NCBI GenBank assembly: GCA_035443885.1 | Contig: DAOMNO010000014.1 | Location: 28,712-92,711, forward strand | DNA from: DAOMNO01 sp035443885 | GTDB taxonomy: Bacteria; Planctomycetota; Phycisphaerae; Phycisphaerales; SM1A02 | Direction: 5' to 3' | DNA length: 64,000 nucleotides | Shown: piece by piece, positions 28,686 to 36,866 of the stretch | Position numbering within the stretch: the stretch's first letter is position 1 | Layout: each line of letters starts with the position of its first letter | Notes under the pieces: generated by a model | The model's database searches: none | Told to the model about the DNA's origin: nothing | Seen by the model: only the letters and a program-made list of their open reading frames with translations | Made by a program: the position numbers and the translations under genes

Positions 28686-28854
28686 ATGTGCGAAGGTCCG
28701 AGAATACGAGCACGCTCGCGCGAATGCGAGGGTGCGAACAGGATGCGGCGGTTTGCCCTTCGAGGGCCGAGCTGGAATCGCCGATGAGGCCGGTAGTGTA
28801 GCGGCATCTTCGCTGCACGCGGTTTTTTCGGATTTCGTACTTCAGAGGTGCAGC

Positions 28855-29295
28855 ATGAATCGAAGCACATCCGCGCAGCGGAAGGGCGATGACGGCCCGA
28901 TCGGCAAAGTGACTTCATCTACGCCGGAGAGCGTTGTCGATCGCCGGCTCGGCTTGGATCGCCGGGCCATGCAGAGCGCCGAAACATCCGCCACGAACCT
29001 TGAACGCAGGCGCGGGCCGGGTCGCCGCCGAACAGATTTCATGAAAGCCGCTGATGAAGGCGAGATGACGAACGAACAGTTCCTCTTTCTCATGGCGATC
29101 GACGCCTTCAAGCGCGTGAACAACAAGACGTTCCCGTCATGGACCGACGTGCTGGAGATCATCCGCAAGCTGGGATACCGCAAGACCATGCCAAGCACGC
29201 TCAATCTTGGCGGCCGGGCGGAAGACTGGCTCGAACGCGCCGATGCGCCGTGCGGTGTAACCAAGGTTACTGAGCCGGAAGAAGAAGCGGCCTGA
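28855..29295 (+). CDS. Conserved hypothetical protein
   Basis: A 146-residue soluble protein starting at 28855 after AGAGGTG. The N-terminal part is rich in paired arginines (RRLGLDRRA, LERRRGPGRRRTDF), a recurring feature of small planctomycete proteins. The C-terminal 80 residues (EGEMTNEQFLFLMAIDAFKRVN, FPSWTDVLEIIRKLGYRK) look like a compact helical, possibly winged-helix, domain. It could bind nucleic acid, but there is no direct evidence. It ends in a run of Glu. A long inverted repeat downstream may terminate it. Confidence 0.72.
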   Translation: MNRSTSAQRKGDDGPIGKVTSSTPESVVDRRLGLDRRAMQSAETSATNLERRRGPGRRRTDFMKAADEGEMTNEQFLFLMAIDAFKRVNNKTFPSWTDVLEIIRKLGYRKTMPSTLNLGGRAEDWLERADAPCGVTKVTEPEEEAA

Positions 29296-29313
29296 GAGAA
29301 AAAAGTCAACCGT

Positions 29314-29364
29314 TCAACAAGTCAACTAGGTGCGTCCACGAGGGTTCCTCGTTTGACTTGTTGA
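29314..29364. terminator. Inverted repeat between convergent genes, probable bidirectional terminator
   Basis: Perfect 12-base arms (29314-29325 and 29353-29364) enclose a smaller CGAGG/CCTCG hairpin. It sits in the 87-bp gap between convergent genes ending at 29295 and 29383, which is the expected place for a shared terminator. Confidence 0.6.
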
Positions 29365-29382
29365 TTTGTTGCAATGTGGCGC

Positions 29383-30279
29383 TCATCCATCCGGGTCGTG
29401 GCGCATCGTGAGGATGACGATTTCCGCTGGGCAGTTCACGCGCAGCGGGAACCACGCGCCGATTCCTGTGGTGACGAACAGCTTGCTGATCCCCTTGGCA
29501 AAGAGTCCCGCGCTGTGCCTGTGCGCGAAGGCAAGATTGGCGCGTGGCCGCTTCTTCATTGCCACCTGTCCGCCGTGCGTGTGGCCCGCAAGCGTGAGCG
29601 GCACATCCAACTCGGCGGCGCGGGTGAACGCTTTGGGATTGTGCGCAAGCAGCAGATGAGCAAAGCCGTTCGGCCCGCCACAGGCAGTCTCCACGTGCTT
29701 CGCACAGCCAGATGCGGACTTCGCCCAGTCGATGCCCGCCAGCACGAGTGAATCAGGTGTATCGCCGTTGCGGCTGGGTTGATGGAGTTCCACCGCTTCG
29801 TTGTGCAGCGGCAGCACGCCCGCGCGCTTCGCCATTTCCGAAAGCATTTCAGGCGAATCCAGTTCGTCGTGATTGCCCAGCACAAGCCACGAGCCGAACC
29901 GCGCATCGATCGCAGCGAGCGCGTCCAGCAGCGGGGCGGCGCCGTGATGATGCAGGTCCACGAGATCGCCGGTGCAGGCGACAAGGTCCGGCTCCTGCGA
30001 GCGGAGCCGTTCGACGATCTCCAGCGCGCGGGGGAGCGGCAGCAGTTCGCCCAGATGAAAATCGCTCACGTGGCCGATGCGCATGCCGTCGAATGCCTTA
30101 GGCCACAGCGGGCTGGCCGTCTCGATTTCGCGCACGCAGACATCTTGTGCGAGATGCCGGCGCGAAATGCGCCCGCCGGTCAGCCTGTTCGGGCCGCTGG
30201 TGAACAGGAAGTTTCGGATTCGTGCGCGGCGGTACTTGGCTTGTCGCGCCTGCTCTTCTTCAAACGAACGATCACGCAT
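29383..30279 (-). CDS. Calcineurin-like metallophosphoesterase
   Basis: A 298-residue dinuclear metallophosphoesterase. All five blocks are visible: HVSDFHLGE, TGDLVDLHHHG, GNHDELDS, LLAHNPKAF and GHTHGGQ. It resembles the YkuE/YaeI group, though no Tat or other signal peptide is apparent. The start at 30279 overlaps the end of the upstream walJ-like gene by eight bases, which implies translational coupling in an lpxA-walJ-phosphoesterase operon. YaeI-like enzymes have been linked to lipid A phosphate removal, which would fit the neighbour lpxA, but the substrate here is not known. Confidence 0.87.
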   Translation of the reverse strand: MRDRSFEEEQARQAKYRRARIRNFLFTSGPNRLTGGRISRRHLAQDVCVREIETASPLWPKAFDGMRIGHVSDFHLGELLPLPRALEIVERLRSQEPDLVACTGDLVDLHHHGAAPLLDALAAIDARFGSWLVLGNHDELDSPEMLSEMAKRAGVLPLHNEAVELHQPSRNGDTPDSLVLAGIDWAKSASGCAKHVETACGGPNGFAHLLLAHNPKAFTRAAELDVPLTLAGHTHGGQVAMKKRPRANLAFAHRHSAGLFAKGISKLFVTTGIGAWFPLRVNCPAEIVILTMRHDPDG

Positions 30280-31171
30280 GGCCGTGTACTGTAGGAGCGG
30301 ACTTCGCCACAAAGAATGGCAGAAGCTCGATTTGTGCGGCCTTGGGCAGAGGCCGTCGTTCGCCACGTTTTTTCGGGGCAGGAACGTCCAGCATGGGCGT
30401 CGCCTCGAACTGGTCGCTCACCGTCAGCAACGGTGCGAGATGCGGCGCACGATCCGCGTACAGCTTCTGCACCAGCGTCGGGCAGTTGCACTGCCGGGAA
30501 AGATGCAGCAGCGCGATGCAGCGAAGATCAGACCGCTCCGCGATGCGCAGTGCCGCTTCAAGCGATTCATCGTTGGAGAGATGTCCGGAACCGCCCATGA
30601 TGCGCTTTTTCAACTGCACGGGCCTGCCGCTGTCAAGCTGCATCCGCCGATCGTAATTTGACTCCAGCGCGAGCGCATCGAGATCGACGAAGACCTCGTA
30701 CAACCAGGGCGGCACGCGGCCAAGATCCGTGGCGAAGCCCAGCCGCGCGCCAGCGTGCTCAACGACAAAGCCCACCGTGCCCAGTTGATCGTGCGCGAAC
30801 GGCACGGATTGAATGCGGGTCGCGTCCATCCCGGCCAGTTCGACGGAATCTTCAAACAGTGCAACGCGCTCGAAGCTCCATCCATCGCGCTGCATCCTGC
30901 TGCGCTGCCTGCGGTGCACATGCAGCGTGATGTCATGTCGCGACGCCGCGTTCACCCACGTGGGGCAGCAGTGATCGTGATCGAGATGCGTGAAGAGAAT
31001 GTCGTCGATGTCATTGAGCGTGAGGCCGAGCGGCGAAAGCCGCTTTGATGTGGCGCGAGGCGAAAGACCTGCATCAATGAGCACGTGCCGCGCTGGGCCG
31101 TTACCGTTCAGCTTGACGAGCGTACAGTTGCCCATTGAGCCGCTGCCGAGAATGGAAAACGAAAATGCCAT
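30272..31171 (-). CDS. MBL-fold metallohydrolase, WalJ/YycJ-like
   Basis: A 299-residue metallo-beta-lactamase-fold protein. It starts with the YycJ-type strand FSFSILGSGSMGNCTLV and carries the zinc motif THLDHDHCCP (HxHxDH), an Asp after AGARLGFATDLG and C-terminal HLSRQCN. WalJ/YycJ proteins are DNA-exonuclease-like regulators or phosphodiesterases; the exact role in planctomycetes is unknown. It is in the middle of a three-gene operon behind lpxA and overlaps the downstream phosphoesterase gene. Confidence 0.85.
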   Translation of the reverse strand: MAFSFSILGSGSMGNCTLVKLNGNGPARHVLIDAGLSPRATSKRLSPLGLTLNDIDDILFTHLDHDHCCPTWVNAASRHDITLHVHRRQRSRMQRDGWSFERVALFEDSVELAGMDATRIQSVPFAHDQLGTVGFVVEHAGARLGFATDLGRVPPWLYEVFVDLDALALESNYDRRMQLDSGRPVQLKKRIMGGSGHLSNDESLEAALRIAERSDLRCIALLHLSRQCNCPTLVQKLYADRAPHLAPLLTVSDQFEATPMLDVPAPKKRGERRPLPKAAQIELLPFFVAKSAPTVHGHA

Positions 31172-31230
31172 CGTCTTTCTTCATCACCCACCCGCCTCAC
31201 GACACGACTCTCCATTGACGCTTCTGCATT

Positions 31231-32043
31231 TCACGCCATGCTGCGCGCCGACTTGGCGGAGCCGTGGCAGATGCCGCGCTTCGCGCTTTCAAGGAATTCC
31301 AGATACTCCCGGATCATCGGCCGCTCGGCACGATCGCGTACAACTTCGATGGCGGACTTCAGCGACAGGCCGCGCCGATACAGTGTTTTATACACCCAGC
31401 GCACGTCCTCAATCACGTCCGGCGGCGTCTTCGACCTTCGCAGGCCGATGATGTTGATGCTGCCCGCAACGTTGATGCCTGTAACCATGAAGAACGGCGG
31501 TACGTCCTGCACGGGGCCAACGCACCCGGACACCATAACGCCCCGACCGAGGCGCACAAATTGATGAATCGCCGCCGTGCCACCCGTGATGACGCGATCC
31601 GCCACCTGCACGAAGCCCGCGAGCATGGACGCATTGGCGAAGATGCAGTTGTTGCCGACGATGCAGTCGTGCCCTGCGTGGCTCGACGCCATGAAGTAGT
31701 TATCGTTGCCGATCGTTGTGGGTTTGTCGTCGGACGTAGCGCGATGAAGCGTTACATGTTCCCTGAATGTGTTGCCGTTACCCACGACGAGGCCTGCACC
31801 GGGACGGCTGGGATCCCATTTGAGGTCTTGTGGCGAGAACCCGAGACAGGCAAATGGATAGATGGTGTTGCGTTCGCCGATGCGAAGCGGACCGGTGAGA
31901 TAGACGTTACCGATCAGGCGAGTGCCGCTGCCGACGGTGATGGGGCCAGTCTCGCCGTCCAGCACGCAGTTCGGGCCGATGTGGCAGTCGTCTGCAAGGG
32001 TAACGTCGCCCTGGATGATGGCGGAGGGATGCACAGTAGGCAT
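31231..32043 (-). CDS. lpxA: Acyl-ACP--UDP-N-acetylglucosamine O-acyltransferase
   Basis: A 270-residue left-handed beta-helix acyltransferase, close to the usual LpxA length. Hexapeptide repeats run from MPTVHPSAIIQGDVTLADD through IGPNCVLDGE. The catalytic His is in SSHAGHDCIVGNNC and the pantetheine region follows (GFVQVADRVITGGTAAIHQF). The C-terminal helical domain (VRWVYKTLYRRGLSLKSAI) is typical. It starts lipid A synthesis, so this organism probably makes LPS or a lipid A-like molecule. The start at 32043 is the family Met; an open frame extends upstream into the lipB promoter region without support. It is divergent from lipB by 74 bp. Confidence 0.95.
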   Translation of the reverse strand: MPTVHPSAIIQGDVTLADDCHIGPNCVLDGETGPITVGSGTRLIGNVYLTGPLRIGERNTIYPFACLGFSPQDLKWDPSRPGAGLVVGNGNTFREHVTLHRATSDDKPTTIGNDNYFMASSHAGHDCIVGNNCIFANASMLAGFVQVADRVITGGTAAIHQFVRLGRGVMVSGCVGPVQDVPPFFMVTGINVAGSINIIGLRRSKTPPDVIEDVRWVYKTLYRRGLSLKSAIEVVRDRAERPMIREYLEFLESAKRGICHGSAKSARSMA

Positions 32044-32117
32044 GGAAGCGGAAAGTGTACCAGCGGCGTATTGTTGAGTGCGAAACGCGGAACGCGCCGC
32101 CGAGGTGATTGCAGCCG

Positions 32118-32912
32118 ATGCCCCAGCCATCCCGCCAGCTTGATGCACACGCTTCGCCCGCCTTTCAAGGCCCGCTGATCGTGCGCGATCTCGGCAGGAT
32201 GCGTTATGCAGAAGCATTTGAACTTCAGAAGTCGCTCCAGCAGGACGTGATCGGCTGGCGCGAATCGGCATCAGAAGGAGCGGATGGCAGCGGTGCGCCA
32301 CAGCCGGTGGGCTATCTGTTGCTGGTGGAGCATGATCCGCCGGTGATTACGGTGAGTCGTCGCAAGACCGCGCGGCAGCACCTCATCGCCACCGACGCCG
32401 TACTTCGCGCTGTGGGCGTCGAAGTGGCGGAAACTGATCGTGGCGGCGACATCACGTATCACGGGCCGGGCCAGCTTGTCGTGTATCCCATTCTCGACCT
32501 CAACCGCCTCGGCCTGCGCCTGCACGGCTACATGCGCTTTCTTGAACAAGTCGTCATCGACACGCTCGCGCGTTTTAACATCACGGGCCATCGCGATGAA
32601 TGCGCAACAGGTGTGTGGGTGGCGCAGGCGCAACCGATCGCGCACGAAGCGCCGTGCGCATGCGCTGGCGCGCCAAGCGCGAAGATTTGCGCGATGGGCG
32701 TGCGCGTGTCGCGATGGGTTTCCATGCACGGCCTTGCGCTGAACGTGAACACAAACCTCGATCACTTCAATCTCATCGTTCCGTGCGGTCTTGCTGGTCG
32801 CAGCGTGACGAGTCTTGCGCGAGAACTCAACGATCGCGTGCCGTCAATGCGTGAAGTTAAGAACGAGCTTGTGAAATCATTCACGCTGGCCATCGCGTCG
32901 AACATGGGGTAG
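32118..32912 (+). CDS. lipB: Octanoyl-[acyl-carrier-protein]:protein N-octanoyltransferase
   Basis: A 264-residue LipB. The signature RGGDITYHGPGQLV is present, as are the active-site Lys in AKICAMGVRVSRW and the Cys in NLIVPCGLAGRSVTSL, so the acyl-enzyme dyad is complete. LipB moves octanoate from ACP to the E2 and H subunits of lipoate-dependent enzymes. The ATG at 32118 is preferred to the upstream TTG at 32109. A short Ala/Cys-rich stretch (about 178-193) just before the Lys motif is longer than usual. No lipA gene is adjacent. Confidence 0.93.
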   Translation: MPQPSRQLDAHASPAFQGPLIVRDLGRMRYAEAFELQKSLQQDVIGWRESASEGADGSGAPQPVGYLLLVEHDPPVITVSRRKTARQHLIATDAVLRAVGVEVAETDRGGDITYHGPGQLVVYPILDLNRLGLRLHGYMRFLEQVVIDTLARFNITGHRDECATGVWVAQAQPIAHEAPCACAGAPSAKICAMGVRVSRWVSMHGLALNVNTNLDHFNLIVPCGLAGRSVTSLARELNDRVPSMREVKNELVKSFTLAIASNMG

Positions 32913-32953
32913 GCTTGCCCTCGTACATTCGGGGTCAGACGAAAGGAGCGAAC

Positions 32954-33169
32954 ATGAACATGCTTCGCATCATCGGTCTCATCGTGCTTGCAGTGGGCGT
33001 CATGCTGCTGATCTTCGGCTATAACGCTTCGCAATCCGTTACAGAGCAGGCCATGGAAACCGTAACGGGCCGCTTCACACAGACGACGACGCAATACATC
33101 ATCGGCGGCGTGGCCGCGGTTGTCGGCGGGTTGTCGCTGATCGCATTCGGCAAGAAGAAATCCGCCTGA
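32954..33169 (+). CDS. DUF3185 family small membrane protein
   Basis: A 71-residue protein with two membrane helices (LRIIGLIVLAVGVMLLIFGYNAS and YIIGGVAAVVGGLSLIAFG), matching DUF3185 in length and layout: hydrophobic helix, short soluble loop ending in a GRFT-like patch, second helix, Lys-rich tail. AAGGAG lies at the right distance (32943-32948) before the ATG. Function unknown; such proteins often accompany stress genes. The DUF1328 gene is 43 bp downstream. Confidence 0.8.
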   Translation: MNMLRIIGLIVLAVGVMLLIFGYNASQSVTEQAMETVTGRFTQTTTQYIIGGVAAVVGGLSLIAFGKKKSA

Positions 33170-33212
33170 TCCTGATTGCATCAGCTTGTCATCGAGAAGG
33201 AAGGAGTTCCCC

Positions 33213-33383
33213 ATGCTTCGCTGGGCTTTGATTTTTCTGATCGTGGCGATCATCGCAGCGGTGCTCGGCTTCGGCGGCATCGCGGGCATCGCAGCGGATA
33301 TCGCGCGCGTGCTGTTCTTCATCTTCATCGTGGTCTTCCTCGTCAGCCTCATCCTCGCGCTCGCGCGGGGGAAGAAGTTGTAG
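33213..33383 (+). CDS. DUF1328 (YtjA-like) small membrane protein
   Basis: A 56-residue protein, all of it two hydrophobic helices: LRWALIFLIVAIIAAVLGFGGIA and VLFFIFIVVFLVSLIL, with a basic tail. Length, the GFGGIAG turn and composition match DUF1328/YtjA, widespread small inner-membrane proteins of unknown function that are often stress-induced. It has an AAGGAG ribosome site at 33200-33206 and is likely co-transcribed with the DUF3185 gene upstream. Confidence 0.85.
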   Translation: MLRWALIFLIVAIIAAVLGFGGIAGIAADIARVLFFIFIVVFLVSLILALARGKKL

Positions 33384-33426
33384 CAAGTCGCTTGCAGTCG
33401 GGCGACCGGCGCATCGACTTGTATAT

Positions 33427-34662
33427 TCACGGGTACGCGATTGAGAGCCCCTGGCGATACCGAGTGAGCCAATCGGAACCCACAATCTCTTCCAGCCGCT
33501 GCTGATAGATGCTCGATAACTCAGTTCGTTCGTCCAGTATTGGCCGCAAAGCACGAGAGAGAAATTGCGGCTGATAGCCCATGACGCCCTCATCACCCTT
33601 CTCTCCCCATTCTGCACAGAGCTCCTCAAGCCGGTCGTTGATTCGCGTGTGCTCATTCTGATAGGCATCAAACAGGGCCGCAACCGCGTCCTGTTGGTCC
33701 CGACTCAGATCGGAATGATTGGCCACGTCATGGAACACCTGATGCAGGGCTGAACGGTCAGGATAGATTTCCGGAAATACCGCTCGCTTGGCTGCGGCCA
33801 CGAATTCCACAGCAACTTCCTCGGAAACCGCGGCTGCGATCAGCCGTGCAGTCTGTGCATTCAAAAGGCCGATCGGACGCGCGACGGCGAGCTTCCTGTT
33901 AATAATCTGTCGATATCGTGCGCGGCTTTCGTCAAGGGTCACGACGCCCTGATCTTGAGCAAGGCGATTTTCGAGCAGCGCAAGCCGTCTCACGTACATT
34001 TCGTCTGCACATCGACACACAAGCGACGTCAATCGCCTTTCGTAATCGACAAGCATGGCGTCCACAAGGTTCGCCTCCTCTGGCGAAGCTTGTGGCTGTG
34101 CTGAAGCCGCCCATATCTGTCGCAGCTCGATATCGCTCCACCGCATGAGACTGCGGAAAATGCGACAATGGCGCCGCCTAGCTTCGTAACGAAGCACCTC
34201 CAGCCGGCCAGATTGCTCTTCTGTCAGAATGTGCTCGAACGAGTTGATGAAATCCAACTCGACTTCCAGCAGTTGCTGTCGCAAGCGCCGACCAAACTGA
34301 TCCAGATCTGCAGTCGCGTCCACATACTCACGCGATTCCGTCCCCGCACGCCGCCCCAGTTCAACCAGTGCCGCTGCTTGAGCAAGAAAATCCGGCGCAA
34401 GACGATCCATGACGTCGTTGTGATGGTCAAGGAATCGAGTATAGAGTGCAACGATAAATGTTCGCTGTGCATCAGACGCATGAAGGAATCGCGCCCACCG
34501 ATGCACATCGACCTCGCGTAGCAGGCTCTGCGTTACATCCAGATTCGCGAAACTGCCTCCCTCAGGTGGCATGTAATGGAAAAACGTCTTTGGCTCGTCC
34601 GCGTTTGCGACGCAACACAGCAGCAGGGCGATCAGCATCGCAGTCAAATGCCGACACATCAT
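33427..34662 (-). CDS. Secreted helical protein, hypothetical
   Basis: A 411-residue exported protein. The start at 34662 follows AAAGGAG and gives a signal peptide (MMCRHLTAMLIALLLCCVANA). The mature protein is almost entirely alpha-helical and rich in Arg, Glu and Gln, with LTxxQ-like stretches such as ILTEEQSGRLEVLRYEARR and DLSRDQQDAVAALFDAYQ. These recall Spy/CpxP-type periplasmic helices but no family can be named. It follows a Cys-rich secreted protein gene by 32 bp on the same strand; base composition of both looks less GC-rich than the surroundings, possibly acquired. Confidence 0.68.
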   Translation of the reverse strand: MMCRHLTAMLIALLLCCVANADEPKTFFHYMPPEGGSFANLDVTQSLLREVDVHRWARFLHASDAQRTFIVALYTRFLDHHNDVMDRLAPDFLAQAAALVELGRRAGTESREYVDATADLDQFGRRLRQQLLEVELDFINSFEHILTEEQSGRLEVLRYEARRRHCRIFRSLMRWSDIELRQIWAASAQPQASPEEANLVDAMLVDYERRLTSLVCRCADEMYVRRLALLENRLAQDQGVVTLDESRARYRQIINRKLAVARPIGLLNAQTARLIAAAVSEEVAVEFVAAAKRAVFPEIYPDRSALHQVFHDVANHSDLSRDQQDAVAALFDAYQNEHTRINDRLEELCAEWGEKGDEGVMGYQPQFLSRALRPILDERTELSSIYQQRLEEIVGSDWLTRYRQGLSIAYP

Positions 34663-34694
34663 ATCGCTCTCCTTTCCTGGAAGCACGCCGCACT

Positions 34695-35114
34695 TCAACT
34701 GCAATCTGGACCGGATGCGTGCATGCAAGGATACACGACCCACTCCGTTTGCTCCGTCAGTTCGCAGCAATCCATGCAGAACGGGTCTTCTGTTGGAAGG
34801 CACCTGCTCTTTTGTACATAACAGATGCACCAGTAATCGACAAAGTCTTGCTGCCCTGCGGGTGGGCTAACGGCGTTGACCCGCGTGATGGTGTCGTTCT
34901 GAAAGATGACGTGGGGACACGAGAAGGAGCCGCAGTCTGCCCCCATCAAACCCGCACGGTGGCAAAAGGGAGTGGACGGCTCGTTGACAAAACACAGACC
35001 CGCAGTGTTCGGGTTTGCTTCTGATGCGTGATTTGAATAGCCGAGCGCGGCGGCCACAGAGCACATCAAAATAAAGAGCGCGTGCACGGGGTAGCTTAAG
35101 ACATTGATACGCAT
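34695..35114 (-). CDS. Cys-rich secreted protein, hypothetical
   Basis: A 139-residue protein with a signal peptide (MRINVLSYPVHALFILMCSVAAALG) after CAGGAG. The mature part has about a dozen cysteines, including DYWCICYVQKSRC and FCMDCCELTE, suggesting disulfide bonds or metal binding. No family recognised. It is first of a pair with the helical secreted protein gene. Upstream, a run of nine G (coding strand) lies between -35-like and -10-like boxes (see separate entry). Confidence 0.62.
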   Translation of the reverse strand: MRINVLSYPVHALFILMCSVAAALGYSNHASEANPNTAGLCFVNEPSTPFCHRAGLMGADCGSFSCPHVIFQNDTITRVNAVSPPAGQQDFVDYWCICYVQKSRCLPTEDPFCMDCCELTEQTEWVVYPCMHASGPDCS

Positions 35115-35177
35115 TGTGACTTGAACTCCTGTGGTAAAAAGAACCGCGAAATTCTTGTCTTATCTCCTCCCGTCCAG

Positions 35178-35203
35178 ATATTACCCCCCCCCGACTTCGT
35201 CAA
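35178..35203 (-). promoter_or_regulatory. Putative promoter with poly-G spacer upstream of Cys-rich protein gene
   Basis: On the minus strand TTGACG (35198-35203) and TAATAT (35178-35183) are separated by 14 bases that include nine consecutive G (35184-35192). This is shorter than the optimal 17. The transcript would start about 57 bases before the ATG at 35114. The call is by eye only. Confidence 0.35.
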
Positions 35204-35281
35204 ACCAGTCAATTCCTTACTATCTCTTGTCCTGCTCCGAGATGCTGAAAAAAGCCGACAGGGTACCCCGCGGCACATTGC

Positions 35282-35944
35282 TTACCCCTCATCATCCTCA
35301 TCAAGCGAGCCGGTGAGACCCAGCGAAATCTGGAAAGCGAGCTGCTCCAGCGAGAGGAGGAAATCGACGCTGACGACACTGACAGCGTCATGCACATCCA
35401 GCCGCACCGGCGCGAAATTCAGGATGCCCGTGACGCCCGCGCGGATGAGATCATCCGCCACCGCCTGCGCGTGCGGGGCGGGCACCGCGACGATGCCGAT
35501 GCGAATCTCGCGCTCCTTCACCAGCTTCGGGAGGTCGGACATCGGCCGCACTTTGTGGCCCGCGATTTCCGTGCCGACAGCCTTCGGGTCCGCGTCGAAG
35601 ATGGCGACGATTTCAAAGCCCTTTCGCGAGAAGCGCGTGTAGGGCATGAGCGCGCGGCCGATGTTGCCTGCGCCGACAACGGCGGCACGCCAGACATGGT
35701 CGATGCCGAGAATCTTGCGAAGCTGCGTCATCAGTTCCTGCGTGCGGTAGCCCACGCCGGGATGGCCGAACTGGCCGAAGTACGCAAGGTCTTTGCGGAC
35801 CTGCGCATCAGTGAGCGCGAGCGCAGCCCCAAGCTGTTTGGAGCTGACAGTCGTCTGGCCGCGCTCGAGCATGGATTCCAGCTCGCGCAGATAGAGGCTC
35901 AGTCGCTTGACGGTGGGTCTCGGAATCTTCTGGCGATGTGCCAT
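35282..35944 (-). CDS. rex: Redox-sensing transcriptional repressor Rex
   Basis: A 220-residue repressor. Residues 1-80 form a winged helix (IPRPTVKRLSLYLRELE, KQLGAALALTDAQVRKDLAYFG) and the rest a Rossmann domain with VVGAGNIGRALM and GFEIVAIFDADPKAVG, which binds NADH/NAD+. The C-terminal swap helix is present. Rex represses fermentation and respiratory genes until NADH rises. Length and motifs match the family. The orientation places it divergent from the MBL-like gene; no clear Rex palindrome was found by eye near its own start. Confidence 0.96.
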   Translation of the reverse strand: MAHRQKIPRPTVKRLSLYLRELESMLERGQTTVSSKQLGAALALTDAQVRKDLAYFGQFGHPGVGYRTQELMTQLRKILGIDHVWRAAVVGAGNIGRALMPYTRFSRKGFEIVAIFDADPKAVGTEIAGHKVRPMSDLPKLVKEREIRIGIVAVPAPHAQAVADDLIRAGVTGILNFAPVRLDVHDAVSVVSVDFLLSLEQLAFQISLGLTGSLDEDDEG

Positions 35945-36069
35945 GCGCGAGGAGTGTATCAGGCGGAAGGCAGCGGTACAGTTTGATCTTCAAGCCGCTT
36001 CAACAGCCCGGAGACCAGTTCCGCTTACAAACCACACCGGCACCCGCGTATGATGACCGTCTCGTCATC

Positions 36070-36753
36070 ATGGACTATCGAATCATCTCCATTGGCACGT
36101 TGGCGGCTCACCCGCTGTGGAACGAACGGGTGGATGTGCGCACTGGCCACGCGACGACCACATTGATTACTGTGGGCGATGCGCACATTCTGGTTGACCC
36201 TTCGTTGCCGCCACAGGTGATGCTAGCGCGGCTGGCCGAGCGTACGCCGATCAGACCTGAGGAGATCACACATGTCTTTCTCACGAGCTTTGAGCCAGAG
36301 CGGCGACGATCACTGAGCGCGTTTGAACAGGCGACGTGGTTCCTGCATGAGCCGGAGATGGAAGGCGCAGCGACCGCGCTGCGGCATCGGCTGGAAGAAG
36401 CGGAAGAAGAGGGCGATGCTCGGCTGGAGCAATTTTTCAACGACCAGCTTGCGCTGCTGGGGCGATGTGCCGCCGCGCCGGATTCACTCGCGCCGGGCGT
36501 GGACCTGTTTCCGCTGCCGGGCGTAACGCCGGGCAGTTGCGGTTTGCTGCTGCCGCTGCCGCGCATGACGGTGCTGATCTGCGGCGATGCGGTGGCGACC
36601 ATTGAGCACCTTGAGCAAGGGAAGGTGCTGCCCACCTGCGTGGATGTCGAGCAGGCGCAGGAATCGTTCCGCGAAGCCGTGGAGATTGCCGATGTGCTGG
36701 TGCTGGGCAGGGGCGAGGCCGCGCTGAACCCGCTCCGTCGGCGTATGTCATAA
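36070..36753 (+). CDS. Metallo-beta-lactamase-fold protein with degenerate metal site
   Basis: A 227-residue protein with the start and strand order of MBL-fold hydrolases (TTTLITVGDAHILVDPSLPP, then the loop where HxHxDH should be, then VDLFPLPGVTPGSCGLLLP and VLICGDAVATIEHLEQGK). The metal motif is replaced by FLTSFEPERRRS, so none of the usual His ligands is present, although the bridging Asp (CGDAV) and overall fold remain. It is probably not a zinc hydrolase. It lies between rex and the histidine kinase; its role is unknown. Confidence 0.72.
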   Translation: MDYRIISIGTLAAHPLWNERVDVRTGHATTTLITVGDAHILVDPSLPPQVMLARLAERTPIRPEEITHVFLTSFEPERRRSLSAFEQATWFLHEPEMEGAATALRHRLEEAEEEGDARLEQFFNDQLALLGRCAAAPDSLAPGVDLFPLPGVTPGSCGLLLPLPRMTVLICGDAVATIEHLEQGKVLPTCVDVEQAQESFREAVEIADVLVLGRGEAALNPLRRRMS

Positions 36754-36866
36754 GTCGGGCGGCGTGGGCGTGCAGGTCGTCGCCAGCCTGTTACGATTGA
36801 AGGCGATCTGATCTGTAACAGCCGATTGGGTTCTTCGAGAGCCTTCGGATTGACAACACCCGGTGA

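Noticed and set aside
33384..33421. CAAGTCG/CGACTTG inverted repeat after the DUF1328 gene
   Set aside because: Seven-base stem with a 24-base loop and no T run; too weak for a terminator call.
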